Positions 16,912-25,649 of a DNA stretch of 64,000 bases are shown here, in pieces. Both the position numbers and the translations under genes were made by a program. Source of the stretch: Lentibacillus cibarius (GTDB taxonomy: Bacteria; Bacillota; Bacilli; Bacillales; Amphibacillaceae); contig NZ_VCIA01000001.1 of assembly GCF_005887555.1 (NCBI RefSeq), positions 558,001-622,000 on the forward strand, read 5' to 3'. Positions within the stretch are counted from its first letter, which is position 1. Each line of letters opens with the position of its first letter. Under the pieces are notes generated by a model. It was not told the DNA's origin and made no database searches. It saw only the letters and a list, made by a program, of their open reading frames with translations.

Positions 16912-17487
16912 TTACGTGATCGCTTCCCGTTTTCCAGGAAGTTTCCGGATAAATTTCAAGAATGCATAGATAGCTTGCCCAACCCTAATTGTTATCATGC
17001 AATCAAAGACGGAGCTAATTTTTCGTTGATTAAAAAAAGGTGTCACAACAATGGAAGGTTCCGTTACAAGCGTGCTTTTGGAAGTGAGTAATCCGATTAC
17101 CATTCCTTTCATCCCCCATATACCCCCAGTAACCATCCCGGTTGTATCAGCTTTTCCGGTGCCTACGTCCGTCTTCCACGATATGCTATGGAACCGAATT
17201 CGTTTTAATACAACTGATACTGCTGTGTTTACATCTTTCATTTTTTCCGAAAAATTTTTACTGAATTTATGTATGATTGTTAGCGTCTCTTGGAAAGATT
17301 GTTCTGGCACGGGTTCCTCCGTTAAGTCAATTGAACGCTTCATGAGTCGTATTCTATACAAATAGACAGCTAAATAAAGAGTTTGCTCCTCTTGATTTAG
17401 TGTGACAGAACAAACAATTTTTAAGTTTGAATATAAAAGTATCATACACACAATAAGAAAAACGATGATTATTAAACCAATTATCAT
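16912..17487 (-). CDS. ytfI: YtfI, DUF2953 membrane protein
   Basis: A 191-residue protein with an N-terminal membrane helix (about 1-22), a soluble middle and a second hydrophobic stretch near 125-145. This is the DUF2953 pattern, always found upstream of ytfJ in sporeformers. A sporulation role is likely by association. The ATG follows GAGGTGG by about 6 bases. It is divergent from the NAD kinase gene. Confidence 0.87.
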   Translation of the reverse strand: MIIGLIIIVFLIVCMILLYSNLKIVCSVTLNQEEQTLYLAVYLYRIRLMKRSIDLTEEPVPEQSFQETLTIIHKFSKNFSEKMKDVNTAVSVVLKRIRFHSISWKTDVGTGKADTTGMVTGGIWGMKGMVIGLLTSKSTLVTEPSIVVTPFFNQRKISSVFDCMITIRVGQAIYAFLKFIRKLPGKREAIT

Positions 17488-17550
17488 GTTCCCACCTCAT
17501 GAGCTTATTTTCCCGTAAAATTCCTCACTTATACCGTCTTTCCATCTATA

Positions 17551-17580
17551 TTGGGATATTCTATGAAAAAATGGTAAACT
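17551..17580 (+). promoter_or_regulatory. Candidate promoter of the NAD kinase gene
   Basis: TTGGGA (17551-17556) and TAAACT (17575-17580), 18 bases apart, 36 bases before the start codon. Confidence 0.45.
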
Positions 17581-17615
17581 TAAAATAAGAATGAATAAAT
17601 TGGAAGGTGAAACAA

Positions 17616-18416
17616 ATGAGCCAACGAAACAATATATATTTTTTCTATACACATAAGGATCATCTTGACGAAAAGCTTCAACAGTTATTTGAACTGGCTC
17701 GGGAAAATAACTTCAATATTGTGGACCACCCGGATCAAGCAAACATCATTGTTAGTGTAGGAGGGGATGGAGCATTTCTGCAGGCTGTACGTACGACAGG
17801 TTTCCGTCAGGATTGTTTATATACCGGCATTACTCATTCAAATGAATCCGGTTTATATTGTGACTTTAACCTGGACAACTTCGATGAAATGCTTGATACC
17901 ATTATTCATGAAGAACTAGAGGTTCGTCGCTTCCCAGTTATCAACGTACTGATCAATGGGGAATCAGCGTTTCATTGCCTAAATGAAGTAAGCATCCGTT
18001 CCACTATCATAAAAACAATTGTCATGGATGTTTACATTGATGATATGCATTTTGAAACTTTTCGTGGTGACGGGCTGATTGTTGCAACACCGACTGGAAG
18101 CACTGGTTACAACAAATCCACTCAAGGGGCTATTGTCGATCCTAAACTTCCATGCTTTCAGGTATCTGAAATTGCATCACTTAACAATAACCGATACAGA
18201 ACATTGGGTTCATCATTCATCTTAAACAAAGACCGTACATTAACATTACAAATAGTCCAAGACGGGAATGATTATCCAATTATCGGGATGGATAATGAAG
18301 CCTACTCCATCCGCAATATTAAGGATTTGACTGTCACCTTAAGTGATAACGTCATTAAAACGGTCAAACTAAAAAATAATTCCTACTGGGATCGTGTGAA
18401 ACGGACCTTCTTATAG
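17616..18416 (+). CDS. nadK: NAD kinase (YtdI type)
   Basis: A 266-residue enzyme that phosphorylates NAD to NADP. The nucleotide motif VSVGGDGAFLQAV (GGDG, about residues 49-61), the NE motif in CLNEVSIR (about 122) and TPTGSTGYN (about 155) are intact. In B. subtilis two NAD kinases exist; position next to ytfI identifies the YtdI (NadK2) type. The ATG at 17616 is chosen over a GTG nine bases upstream since AAGGTGA then acts as the ribosome site. Confidence 0.93.
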   Translation: MSQRNNIYFFYTHKDHLDEKLQQLFELARENNFNIVDHPDQANIIVSVGGDGAFLQAVRTTGFRQDCLYTGITHSNESGLYCDFNLDNFDEMLDTIIHEELEVRRFPVINVLINGESAFHCLNEVSIRSTIIKTIVMDVYIDDMHFETFRGDGLIVATPTGSTGYNKSTQGAIVDPKLPCFQVSEIASLNNNRYRTLGSSFILNKDRTLTLQIVQDGNDYPIIGMDNEAYSIRNIKDLTVTLSDNVIKTVKLKNNSYWDRVKRTFL

Positions 18417-18442
18417 TACGGGCCTAGCGTACCTAATTAATA

Positions 18443-18468
18443 CGGGCTACCCCCGAAAGGATAGCCCG
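18443..18468. terminator. Hairpin between NAD kinase and SASP genes
   Basis: A 7-bp CGGGCTA/TAGCCCG stem with a 12-base loop between convergent stop codons. It lacks a clear T-run. Confidence 0.55.
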
Positions 18469-18489
18469 AAGCCATTTCTGTATAATTTT

Positions 18490-18696
18490 TTATTGTGGCA
18501 TATTACCGCCAAATTGTTGTTCTGCTGTGTTTACAAGGCGTTTTGTGATTTCCCCGCCAACAGACCCGTTTGCGCGGGAAGTAGTATCAGCACCAAGTTG
18601 AACACCAAATTCTTGTGCAATTTCAGTTTTCATTTGGTTTAGTGCTTGTTCCGCACCAGGCACTACTAATTGGTTTGAACTGTTGTTGCTTGGCAT
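18490..18696 (-). CDS. sspA: Alpha/beta-type small acid-soluble spore protein
   Basis: A 68-residue SASP that coats and protects DNA in the dormant spore and is degraded on germination. The GPR protease site region TEIAQEFGV (about residues 24-32) and the conserved C-terminal part [15 protein letters not shown] are clear. Which of the several paralogues it equals is uncertain, though position next to thiI fits sspA. Expression should be sigma-G dependent. The ribosome site AAGGAGGTGATG is very strong but can be masked by an upstream hairpin (see 18706-18746). Confidence 0.92.
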   Translation of the reverse strand: MPSNNSSNQLVVPGAEQALNQMKTEIAQEFGVQLGADTTSRANGSVGGEITKRLVNTAEQQFGGNMPQ

Positions 18697-18705
18697 TCTT
18701 CATCA

Positions 18706-18746
18706 CCTCCTTGGTACCCTTATGTTGTGTACCGGGAGGCTTTTTT
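18706..18746. promoter_or_regulatory. Hairpin that masks the sspA ribosome site
   Basis: On the minus strand CCTCC-C-GGTAC pairs with GTACC-AA-GGAGG, two 5-bp helices, and the second arm is the sspA Shine-Dalgarno sequence. On the plus strand the same hairpin is followed by CTTTTTT and would act as a terminator of antisense transcription. Confidence 0.6.
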
Positions 18747-18778
18747 AAACTGGTAACTACTGTTAATTTGTTATCTCT

Positions 18779-19981
18779 TCAAAATAAATCATTAAATGCT
18801 TCCTCCATGTCCGCCTTGCCGGTCAATGTGACAACTTCAATGCCATTTACAGCTTCCTCAATTAAATCTGAAAAATTAGCCTGTGACTCGAATTGATTAA
18901 CTTTCTCTCTTGAGGGCCTTGTTTTTGGTGATTTAGGAACAAAAATGGTACAGCAATCTTCATATGGCCGAATGGAAATATCGTACGTATCAATGGTTTT
19001 GGAGATCTTAATTATATCATCCTTATCCATAGCAACTAACGGCCGTAAAATCGGATAATTGGTTACTTCATTAATCGCATTCATGCTTTCCATCGTCTGA
19101 CTTGCAACCTGTCCAAGGCTTTCACCGGTTGTCATTGATAAAATTGATTCATTTCTGCAAACATATTCACTGATACGCAGCATCATCCGGCGCATAATGG
19201 TCATCGCATAATTTTCTGGCATTTCTCGGAAAATGTGCTGCTGTACGTTGGTAAACGGTACAACGTGAACCTTTATCTTATTTCCGTAGTGTGTTAGTTT
19301 TTCCGCCAGATCCAACACCTTTTGCTTGGCTCTGTCACTTGTGAACGGGGGCGAATGAAAGTGGATTGCTTCTACTTGTACCCCACGTTTCATAGCCAAA
19401 AAGCCTGCAACCGGGCTGTCGATACCTCCAGATAAAAGAAGCAATGTCTTACCGGAAGATCCAACTGGCAGTCCTCCAAGCCCCTGTACGACACTGGAAG
19501 TTATATAGGTCGCTTCTTTTCGTATTTCAACACTCAGTTCCAAATCTGGTTCATGAACATCAACGGAGAAGCCGGATGTGTGACTTAATAAATATGCGCC
19601 CAGTATCCGGTTCATTTGCTGCGACCGTATTGGGAAGTCTTTATCTATTCGCTTTACCGATACTTTAAACGTACGGATATCACGTTCATTTTGCAACGCC
19701 CACAGTGCAGCCGCCTTGATTTGCTCTTCATCGTTTTGTACTTTAACAGCCAGACTCAGACTCTGGATACCAAATACATTTTGGCATTTCTTAATAATTG
19801 CATCGGGATCATGTCCGTTCAGTAAAATAAACATTCGCCCCTGTGTCCGTTTCACTGTTGTTTTCGGAAAATCTCGTAGCTGCCGTTTCAGATTGTTCTG
19901 AAGCTGTATAATAAAACTTTTTCTGTTCTTGCCTTTTAACGCCATTTCGCCATAGCGGATTAATATGTGGTCATATTGCAT
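18779..19981 (-). CDS. thiI: tRNA 4-thiouridine synthetase ThiI
   Basis: A 400-residue enzyme that inserts sulfur at U8 of tRNA, a UV-sensing modification; in some bacteria it also feeds thiamine synthesis. Domain order: ferredoxin-like N-terminus and THUMP domain (about 1-165), then the PP-loop pyrophosphatase domain with LLSGGIDSPVAGFLA near 185. There is no C-terminal rhodanese domain, which is normal for Bacillus. It follows nifZ by 5 bases, and the dedicated desulfurase NifZ supplies its sulfur. Confidence 0.95.
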   Translation of the reverse strand: MQYDHILIRYGEMALKGKNRKSFIIQLQNNLKRQLRDFPKTTVKRTQGRMFILLNGHDPDAIIKKCQNVFGIQSLSLAVKVQNDEEQIKAAALWALQNERDIRTFKVSVKRIDKDFPIRSQQMNRILGAYLLSHTSGFSVDVHEPDLELSVEIRKEATYITSSVVQGLGGLPVGSSGKTLLLLSGGIDSPVAGFLAMKRGVQVEAIHFHSPPFTSDRAKQKVLDLAEKLTHYGNKIKVHVVPFTNVQQHIFREMPENYAMTIMRRMMLRISEYVCRNESILSMTTGESLGQVASQTMESMNAINEVTNYPILRPLVAMDKDDIIKISKTIDTYDISIRPYEDCCTIFVPKSPKTRPSREKVNQFESQANFSDLIEEAVNGIEVVTLTGKADMEEAFNDLF

Positions 19982-19986
19982 ACTAT

Positions 19987-21126
19987 CTACTCCAGTACTG
20001 CTTTTAATTGCTTGATAGCCTTTTCCAACTCACGTAAGAAGGTATCAATTTCAGTTTTAGTGGTGTCATACGACAGACTAATTCTTAATGCTGATGTGGA
20101 ACGTTCCCCACTGTGACCGCATGCTGCAAGTATTTTACTTTCGTCCGTTTGTTTTGATGAACAAGCAGATTTCGTCGAGATATAAATCCCCTGCTCACCA
20201 AGTATATGAATCAGTACTTCCGGTTTTAAACCGGGGACCGATATATTCATGATATGCGGGGCTGCCTGTTCAGGCGTATTGATGAAGATACCATCCATTG
20301 CGCTAAGTTTTTGCCGAATAAGTGTCTGCAATTCAGACATATGCCTAATTCCGGCAGTTTCTCGTTCTTTCATTAGCCGCAGTGCTTTTACCATCGATAC
20401 AACACCTGCAAGATTTTCAGTCCCCGACCGGCGCGACTGCTCTTGGCCACCACCATGAAAAAGCGGGAAAAGCGTCGTGCCTTCCCTCACATAAAGGATC
20501 CCTGTTCCTTTTAGTCCGTGCAGCTTGTGTCCTGAAATGGTACATAGGTCAATTCCACTGTCTCCGAGATCGAGCGGAACCTTACCCATTCCTTGAACAT
20601 GATCAACATGAAAAAATAATTTTGGATGCTGTTTGGCAATTTCACCAATTTGCTCAACAGGTTGAATAGATCCAATCTCGTTATTCACGTGGATGACACT
20701 GATTAGAATGGTATCGTCTGTAATCGCCTTCTGTAATTCGTCGACAGATACAACACCAGTCTCGTCCACCGGCAAATACGTTACAGTAAACCCTAATTGC
20801 TCCAAGCTGTTAAACGCTTCATAAACAGACGGGTGCTCTACTTGGGTGGTGATAATGTGGCCGCCCCGCTTCCGATGTTCCAGCGATATTCCCTTGATAG
20901 CAAGGTTGTTACCCTCCGTACCTCCAGCGGTAAAAACTAGCTCATCAGGTCGAACACGCATTAGCTGTGCCGCTTGCTCCTTTGATCGCTGCAGTAATTT
21001 TTCCGCTTCCCCTCCAAGCTGATGGATACTGGAAGGATTAGCAAAAAAACGCTCGGATACCTGTTGAAAACTTTGTAACACTTGAGTGTCAGGTTTTGTC
21101 GTTGCACTGTTATCCAAATAAATCAT
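19987..21126 (-). CDS. nifZ: Cysteine desulfurase NifZ (NifS/IscS family)
   Basis: A 379-residue PLP enzyme that takes sulfur from cysteine as an enzyme-bound persulfide. PLP contacts and lysine are visible (TAGGTEGNNLA, ISGHKLHG) and the active cysteine lies in STKSACSSK near 325. The usual HVDAVQ reads HVDHVQ here, a mild change. The ATG at 21126 is chosen over one six bases earlier because AAGGAG lies 8 bases before it and the family begins MIYLDN. Operon with thiI: the pair makes s4U in tRNA. Confidence 0.94.
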   Translation of the reverse strand: MIYLDNSATTKPDTQVLQSFQQVSERFFANPSSIHQLGGEAEKLLQRSKEQAAQLMRVRPDELVFTAGGTEGNNLAIKGISLEHRKRGGHIITTQVEHPSVYEAFNSLEQLGFTVTYLPVDETGVVSVDELQKAITDDTILISVIHVNNEIGSIQPVEQIGEIAKQHPKLFFHVDHVQGMGKVPLDLGDSGIDLCTISGHKLHGLKGTGILYVREGTTLFPLFHGGGQEQSRRSGTENLAGVVSMVKALRLMKERETAGIRHMSELQTLIRQKLSAMDGIFINTPEQAAPHIMNISVPGLKPEVLIHILGEQGIYISTKSACSSKQTDESKILAACGHSGERSTSALRISLSYDTTKTEIDTFLRELEKAIKQLKAVLE

Positions 21127-21180
21127 TGACATAACTCCTTGTCCCTAGCTTATCCAAGTAGAGCTTAAAAAACGAAGCAA

Positions 21181-21231
21181 GGCTGGTTCAAAGTAGAAGA
21201 ATAATCGTTATTCTTCCCATTGAAGGCAGCC
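21181..21231 (-). terminator. Long terminator hairpin after ezrA
   Basis: A nested stem: GGCTG/CAGCC, TTCAA/TTGAA and GAAGAATAA/TTATTCTTC with a 3-base loop. On the minus strand a T-run follows shortly. It separates ezrA from nifZ-thiI. Confidence 0.7.
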
Positions 21232-21280
21232 CTCTCAGTCATTTTAAATAGTGTTGTTTCAGTAGAACTCTATGGACTTT

Positions 21281-22972
21281 TTAGTTAACAGCTTTCTGAA
21301 ATGATTCAATCCGTTTCAGAGAACCCGGGTCTACCTCTTCTACAGCTCTAGCTGCCTGATCGAGTGCAAGATCATATTCGTACGAACGAAATAGGCGCTC
21401 TGCTTCAGATAGCTTAGCAGCAAGCGCTGGATATTGACTTCGGTACCGGTTGGCATATTGGATTACCTGTTCGGTTAAATAAGCTTGATCAAGCATAACG
21501 TCAGTCTGTTCGATTACGCCTTCAACTGCCGTTTCTGCCTCTGACAACACTTGTTGAACCTCTGTGATATCCAGCGGCTGTTTTTCAAGTGTTTTGAACA
21601 CCCGGTTGTTTTTCATAGCAGCTTCTTCCATTTTGTCCCATATATAACTTGGAATTCCTGGTATATTGCTTTTCTTCAGTTTCCGATTTACATTATACAG
21701 TTCATTTTTCATTTCCGCCAGCTTTGCCTTCGCTTCCGTCTCATCTTTTCGCAAGTTATGGATACGTTCTTTGAATGCTTCGTGTTTCTCCTGCAGTGCA
21801 TCAAGTTCCTGAAATCCTTTTTCAAGCTCATCACGCAATTGTGAATGTGCTGTGTTGTCTTTTTCTAGTCCGTCTGTAATTTCTTCCAGCCGATTTCGCA
21901 GCTGTACAATTGACTTGTCTAGGGATAGGTATTTCTCCATATCACTGTCTTCAACATAATAGGTCTGTTTCAATGTTTCCATATCTTCCTTGGTTAGATT
22001 GAATTTATCTTCTAATGAATACAATGCATCCCGGTAATTGGTTATCTTTGTTTCCACATAATTTTTGGCAAGGGCTTCCTTTTCGAGAAGCTGATACATT
22101 TCATCGATTCGCTCATCAATTTCCGGAATGAGTTCATTCGCCTGAGCCATATCCCCTTTTTCCAATAAATTCTTGCAGTCAATAAGACGGCGTTGATAAT
22201 CATGTATTTCTTTTTCAAAACCAAGATGCTCAACCCTATAGCCGTCCTGCTTCATTTCCCTTAAGCCTTTGACAAGTTCATCAAGTTGTTCAGGCAGTTC
22301 CTTTTTACATTTGTGATAGGTGTCGGGAAATGCTTCAATTTCCGTTTGCAGTGCGTCCAGTTTCTGTTTGACGTTATCAGCTAATTCCCTAGCCTTTGAA
22401 TAATCACCAGATTCAACTAGGTCATCATAGTGACTCAATTCTTCTTCAAGTTCGTCAATCTCAACCTCAAACCTTACATCCGCTTTTCCGAATGAAAAAC
22501 GATTATGTATAAGGTACTTTCGCAACGATTTAATATCAGGTCCTATTTGCTCAACTTCTTTTCGTGCTGACTCCTCTGAGTTCATTAACTGATCCAGTTC
22601 TGTAAGCATATTTTCGATATCTTTCTCTATCCGTCGCAGTGTCTGCTCCGCATAACGTAATGTTTTTTTGGCACTGGAAAAACGGTACCTATCCGCCGCT
22701 TCTTCCGCATCAAACAAATACTCTTCAATATCCGGAAGTTCTTTGGCAATAATCTGCTCCCAGCGATCTCTCCACGATTCAAACTTCTCCTGTGTCTCGC
22801 CAGAAAGATTAAGCTGTTTAATCCGCCCTAATTCCGACGCAACATTCCGATTCATAATGTCCATTTTCCACGTTTCCAAGCGGTCAACGACATCATAAAC
22901 CTTTTTTCGCATAATCAATCCAATAATAATTAATGCTATGACAGCCAATATAGTTCCAATAACGTATGCCAT
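21281..22972 (-). CDS. ezrA: Septation ring regulator EzrA
   Basis: A 563-residue protein with one N-terminal membrane helix (about residues 3-20) followed by almost continuous coiled-coil/spectrin-like helices rich in Glu, Lys and Leu. This is the architecture and length of EzrA, which restrains FtsZ ring assembly away from midcell and recruits PBP1 to the division site. The ATG at 22972 has AGGAGG about 8 bases upstream. It is a single minus-strand gene with a long terminator. Confidence 0.95.
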   Translation of the reverse strand: MAYVIGTILAVIALIIIGLIMRKKVYDVVDRLETWKMDIMNRNVASELGRIKQLNLSGETQEKFESWRDRWEQIIAKELPDIEEYLFDAEEAADRYRFSSAKKTLRYAEQTLRRIEKDIENMLTELDQLMNSEESARKEVEQIGPDIKSLRKYLIHNRFSFGKADVRFEVEIDELEEELSHYDDLVESGDYSKARELADNVKQKLDALQTEIEAFPDTYHKCKKELPEQLDELVKGLREMKQDGYRVEHLGFEKEIHDYQRRLIDCKNLLEKGDMAQANELIPEIDERIDEMYQLLEKEALAKNYVETKITNYRDALYSLEDKFNLTKEDMETLKQTYYVEDSDMEKYLSLDKSIVQLRNRLEEITDGLEKDNTAHSQLRDELEKGFQELDALQEKHEAFKERIHNLRKDETEAKAKLAEMKNELYNVNRKLKKSNIPGIPSYIWDKMEEAAMKNNRVFKTLEKQPLDITEVQQVLSEAETAVEGVIEQTDVMLDQAYLTEQVIQYANRYRSQYPALAAKLSEAERLFRSYEYDLALDQAARAVEEVDPGSLKRIESFQKAVN

Positions 22973-23182
22973 TAAAATGCCTCCTGAACAATTTCACGAA
23001 ATAAGAGGATTCTTATTGTAAATAAACTAGTTTATCATTTTAGAACGAGTGTATTAATAATGCTATGATACCATGTTATTGGCATTTTTGGCTAAAAAAA
23101 TCCAAATTAATTAATGATACGACAAAATTTCACCCTAATACTGATTTACGTTTACGCTATACTGTATTATAGAATATATTTC

Positions 23183-23806
23183 TTATCTCGCCCCTTCTTT
23201 TTTCTCCTGGACAACAAAGTCAAGCCATTTTTCCACAGTACGAGTATAATTATTCACAAATTGATGGTGGGAAAAGTCACCTACTACCTTGTCCTTCCAC
23301 TCATTCTGCATCACGTATGGGGTGGTCAGCATCCCTTTAAATTGCATTAGTAAAAATTGATTTTCCAAGTTTTGTTTCTTTGGATTCGGAAAGATATTAT
23401 AAAATGCGTTGCTGATTAAATAATTTTCTTTAGCAAGATAAGTAACGGTCATCTCCCTTACAAATACCGAATCAAGCGAAAGCTCGCGATGGATGAAACA
23501 TGATAATTGATGGTGTTCCTGTTTGTAATGTATAATAACTTCAACAATCTTTTTCAATTTTTCAAGCGGGGGCATTGATTCATTTTCCTCGAGACACATT
23601 TCAATGGTTTCCAAATACGCTTCATAATATTGCGTAACAGCATGTTCAAGGAGCCCTTGTTTACTTTTAAAATAATAACTGATTAATGAAACGTTTACAG
23701 TGGCCTTATCAGCTATATCACGTACAGATGTTCCATGGAAACCATTCTGGAAAAATAACGATGATGCTGCATCAATCACTTTCTGTTTCGTTGAATTTTT
23801 TTTCAT
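23183..23806 (-). CDS. refZ: TetR-family division regulator RefZ
   Basis: A 207-residue TetR-type protein: N-terminal helix-turn-helix (about 8-54, with FHGTSVRDIADKATVNVSLISYYFKSKQGL) and a helical C-terminal regulatory domain. Position between ezrA and ytsP identifies RefZ (YttP), which binds DNA motifs near the origin and inhibits FtsZ to help position the polar septum in sporulation. A 12-bp perfect palindrome lies between it and the divergent ytsP, so autoregulation is likely. The start ATG at 23806 is well placed. Confidence 0.88.
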   Translation of the reverse strand: MKKNSTKQKVIDAASSLFFQNGFHGTSVRDIADKATVNVSLISYYFKSKQGLLEHAVTQYYEAYLETIEMCLEENESMPPLEKLKKIVEVIIHYKQEHHQLSCFIHRELSLDSVFVREMTVTYLAKENYLISNAFYNIFPNPKKQNLENQFLLMQFKGMLTTPYVMQNEWKDKVVGDFSHHQFVNNYTRTVEKWLDFVVQEKKEGAR

Positions 23807-23868
23807 TCATACTCAACTCCTTACCTACTTCTTACGACGAAACAAGAAATATTCCTGCCGTTATCGCT

Positions 23869-23880
23869 CGACAATTGTCG
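23869..23880. promoter_or_regulatory. Perfect palindrome in the refZ-ytsP divergent region
   Basis: CGACAATTGTCG is a perfect 12-bp palindrome, flanked by CGACGAA (about 23836) and TTCGTCG (23886-23892), which also mirror each other. Its place between a TetR-family gene and its divergent neighbour makes it a candidate RefZ operator. Confidence 0.5.
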
Positions 23881-23928
23881 CAAACTTCGTCGAATGAACG
23901 ACTATTTTTAGAAAGGATGGAAATGTTT

Positions 23929-24414
23929 ATGTTTCAGGCAACTGCCTATTCGGGTGACAAAACAAAAGATTACGAGCTCCTTATCAAACAATTACAGGCG
24001 CTTTCCGAGGGAGAAACGGATACGATTGCTATTTTATCGAATGCATCCGCACTATTAAACCAATTTCTTGATGATGTGAACTGGGTCGGCTTTTATTTAT
24101 GGAAGAATGATGAATTAGTACTCGGACCATTCCAAGGTCTTCCCGCATGCATCCGGATCCCTTATGGTAAAGGCGTCTGTGGCAGTGCAATTAAAGAACA
24201 GAAGACACAAAGGGTCCCGGATGTATCAGCGTTTCCGGGTCATATTGCTTGTGACAGTGCAAGTAGGTCTGAAATTGTCGTACCATTGATTATAGATGGG
24301 ACAATTTTTGGCGTCCTTGATATTGACAGCCCTAGTACCAATCGATTTGATGAAACAGACCAATTCTACTTGGACAAATTTGCAGAGTCATTGAAAAGCT
24401 ACATTCGCTTGTGA
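23929..24414 (+). CDS. ytsP: Free methionine-(R)-sulfoxide reductase (GAF domain)
   Basis: A 161-residue single GAF-domain enzyme that reduces free methionine-R-sulfoxide. The three redox cysteines of the family are present: LPACIRIPYGKGVCG (two) and HIACDSASRSEIVVP (third). Three in-frame ATGs (23917, 23923, 23929) compete; 23929 is preferred because AAAGGATGG then has normal spacing and the family starts near MF-x-SGDK. It is divergent from refZ, as in B. subtilis (YtsP). Confidence 0.9.
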   Translation: MFQATAYSGDKTKDYELLIKQLQALSEGETDTIAILSNASALLNQFLDDVNWVGFYLWKNDELVLGPFQGLPACIRIPYGKGVCGSAIKEQKTQRVPDVSAFPGHIACDSASRSEIVVPLIIDGTIFGVLDIDSPSTNRFDETDQFYLDKFAESLKSYIRL

Positions 24415-24640
24415 AGTTGTAGTTTGTTTTCAATCATAGATAGCTACCAGTTACACACGAGATAAAATTTGGTTGATTTCAAAAATGCTTCAAACTCGCC
24501 GGTCTCATTTTTTATTGTATGGGCCGGCACTTTTCTTGCAACGTCAGATAGTATAAATGTTGGAAGACCTTATAAGCTTCGGTACTCGCTATAAGGCGAG
24601 GTGAGTGCCTGGTTTTTCTTACAAACTCAAGAAAATATGA
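24415..24640. other. Intergenic region with alternative hairpins
   Basis: No gene. It holds a GCCGG/CCGGC pair (about 24500-24528) and, at 24568-24618, two mutually exclusive stems: CCTTATAAGC with GCTATAAGG, and GGTACTCGC with GTGAGTGCC followed by TGGTTTTTC. The second is a plausible terminator, either of ytsP or of an unnoticed leader transcript. Confidence 0.5.
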
Positions 24641-24669
24641 TTGACTTACTGTTTGATAGCTTATATACT
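24641..24669 (+). promoter_or_regulatory. Sigma-A promoter of rpsD
   Basis: TTGACT (24641-24646) and TATACT (24664-24669) with an exact 17-base spacer, about 200 bases before rpsD. Confidence 0.82.
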
Positions 24670-24873
24670 AATGGTTGTGTAAAATAAAAAGGTAGCCTTT
24701 GTGAACCGACTTTGCCCCATTTTGTTCCTCTTAATATAAAGGTTCAAAAGAAAGAGGTGTATCGTGTAACTCTCTGCTGCTGGAGCGAAGATACATGAAA
24801 ACAAAATGGACAATGATCAGGAACACGGTCGTTTATTTTATACAAATAAACTATATAAAGGAGGAAATGTCCT
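24670..24873 (+). promoter_or_regulatory. rpsD leader, probable S4 autoregulatory RNA
   Basis: About 200 bases of untranslated leader between the promoter and the AAAGGAGG ribosome site (24857-24864). In Bacillus, S4 binds its own leader to repress translation. A structured GC-containing part (about 24750-24830) would be the binding region. The fold itself was not computed. Confidence 0.6.
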
Positions 24874-25476
24874 ATGGCACGATTTACAGGATCAGACTGG
24901 AAAAAATCACGCCGCCTCGGCATTTCATTAACTGGAACGGGCAAGGAACTGGATAAACGTCCTTACGCTCCAGGACAGCACGGACCTAATCAGCGTAAAA
25001 AAGTCTCTGAATATGGTATGCAGCTACAAGAAAAACAAAAACTGCGCTTTATGTATGGGTTGAACGAACGTCAATTCCTCAACCTGTTTACACAAGCTGG
25101 TAAAATGAAAGGTGTTCACGGTGAGAACTTCATGATTCTACTTGAATCTCGCTTGGACAATATCGTTTACCGCCTTGGGTTGGCACGTACACGTCGTCAA
25201 GCTCGCCAACTGGTCAACCATGGTCACGTTACAGTTGATGGCGGACGCGTGGATATCCCATCTTATAGCGTGAAGCCCGGACAGGTAATTGGTCTGCGTG
25301 AACGTTCGCAAAACCTTGACATCATTGAAGAAGCAATTGAAGTAAACAACTTCGTACCTGAATATCTGACATTTGATGAAGATAAAAAAGAAGGAACATA
25401 TTCACGGTACCCTGAACGTTCCGAACTACCAGCTGAAATTAATGAAGCGCTTATCGTTGAGTACTACTCCCGTTAA
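24874..25476 (+). CDS. rpsD: 30S ribosomal protein S4
   Basis: A 200-residue primary 16S rRNA-binding protein that starts assembly of the small-subunit body. The S4 RNA-binding domain covers about residues 92-155 ([27 protein letters not shown]). It lacks the N-terminal zinc-finger cysteines, so it is of the C-minus type. The ATG at 24874 has AAAGGAGG 9 bases upstream. As in B. subtilis the gene stands alone, away from the main ribosomal operons, and is followed by a strong terminator. Confidence 0.97.
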   Translation: MARFTGSDWKKSRRLGISLTGTGKELDKRPYAPGQHGPNQRKKVSEYGMQLQEKQKLRFMYGLNERQFLNLFTQAGKMKGVHGENFMILLESRLDNIVYRLGLARTRRQARQLVNHGHVTVDGGRVDIPSYSVKPGQVIGLRERSQNLDIIEEAIEVNNFVPEYLTFDEDKKEGTYSRYPERSELPAEINEALIVEYYSR

Positions 25477-25481
25477 GACGA

Positions 25482-25510
25482 AAAAAGACGAGCCATTTGC
25501 TCGTCTTTTT
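25482..25510 (+). terminator. Terminator after rpsD
   Basis: Perfect 12-bp stem AAAAAGACGAGC/GCTCGTCTTTTT with a short loop, followed by more T residues. Confidence 0.93.
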
Positions 25511-25649
25511 TTGTATCTAATCAACCTTCGCACCAAGATATATAATACGACGCAACTTGGTAGAGTGTTAAACCGTCGCGGTAAAGGTAGTGCTCGTTGC
25601 TTTCCGTGCTTATTAGTCTTATATGTTCATTTCAAGCTCGAAAGTTTAA

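Noticed and set aside
25511..25649. Search for a gene between the rpsD terminator and tyrS
   Set aside because: Only an extended shadow frame is present; no ribosome site, hairpin or coding pattern was seen.
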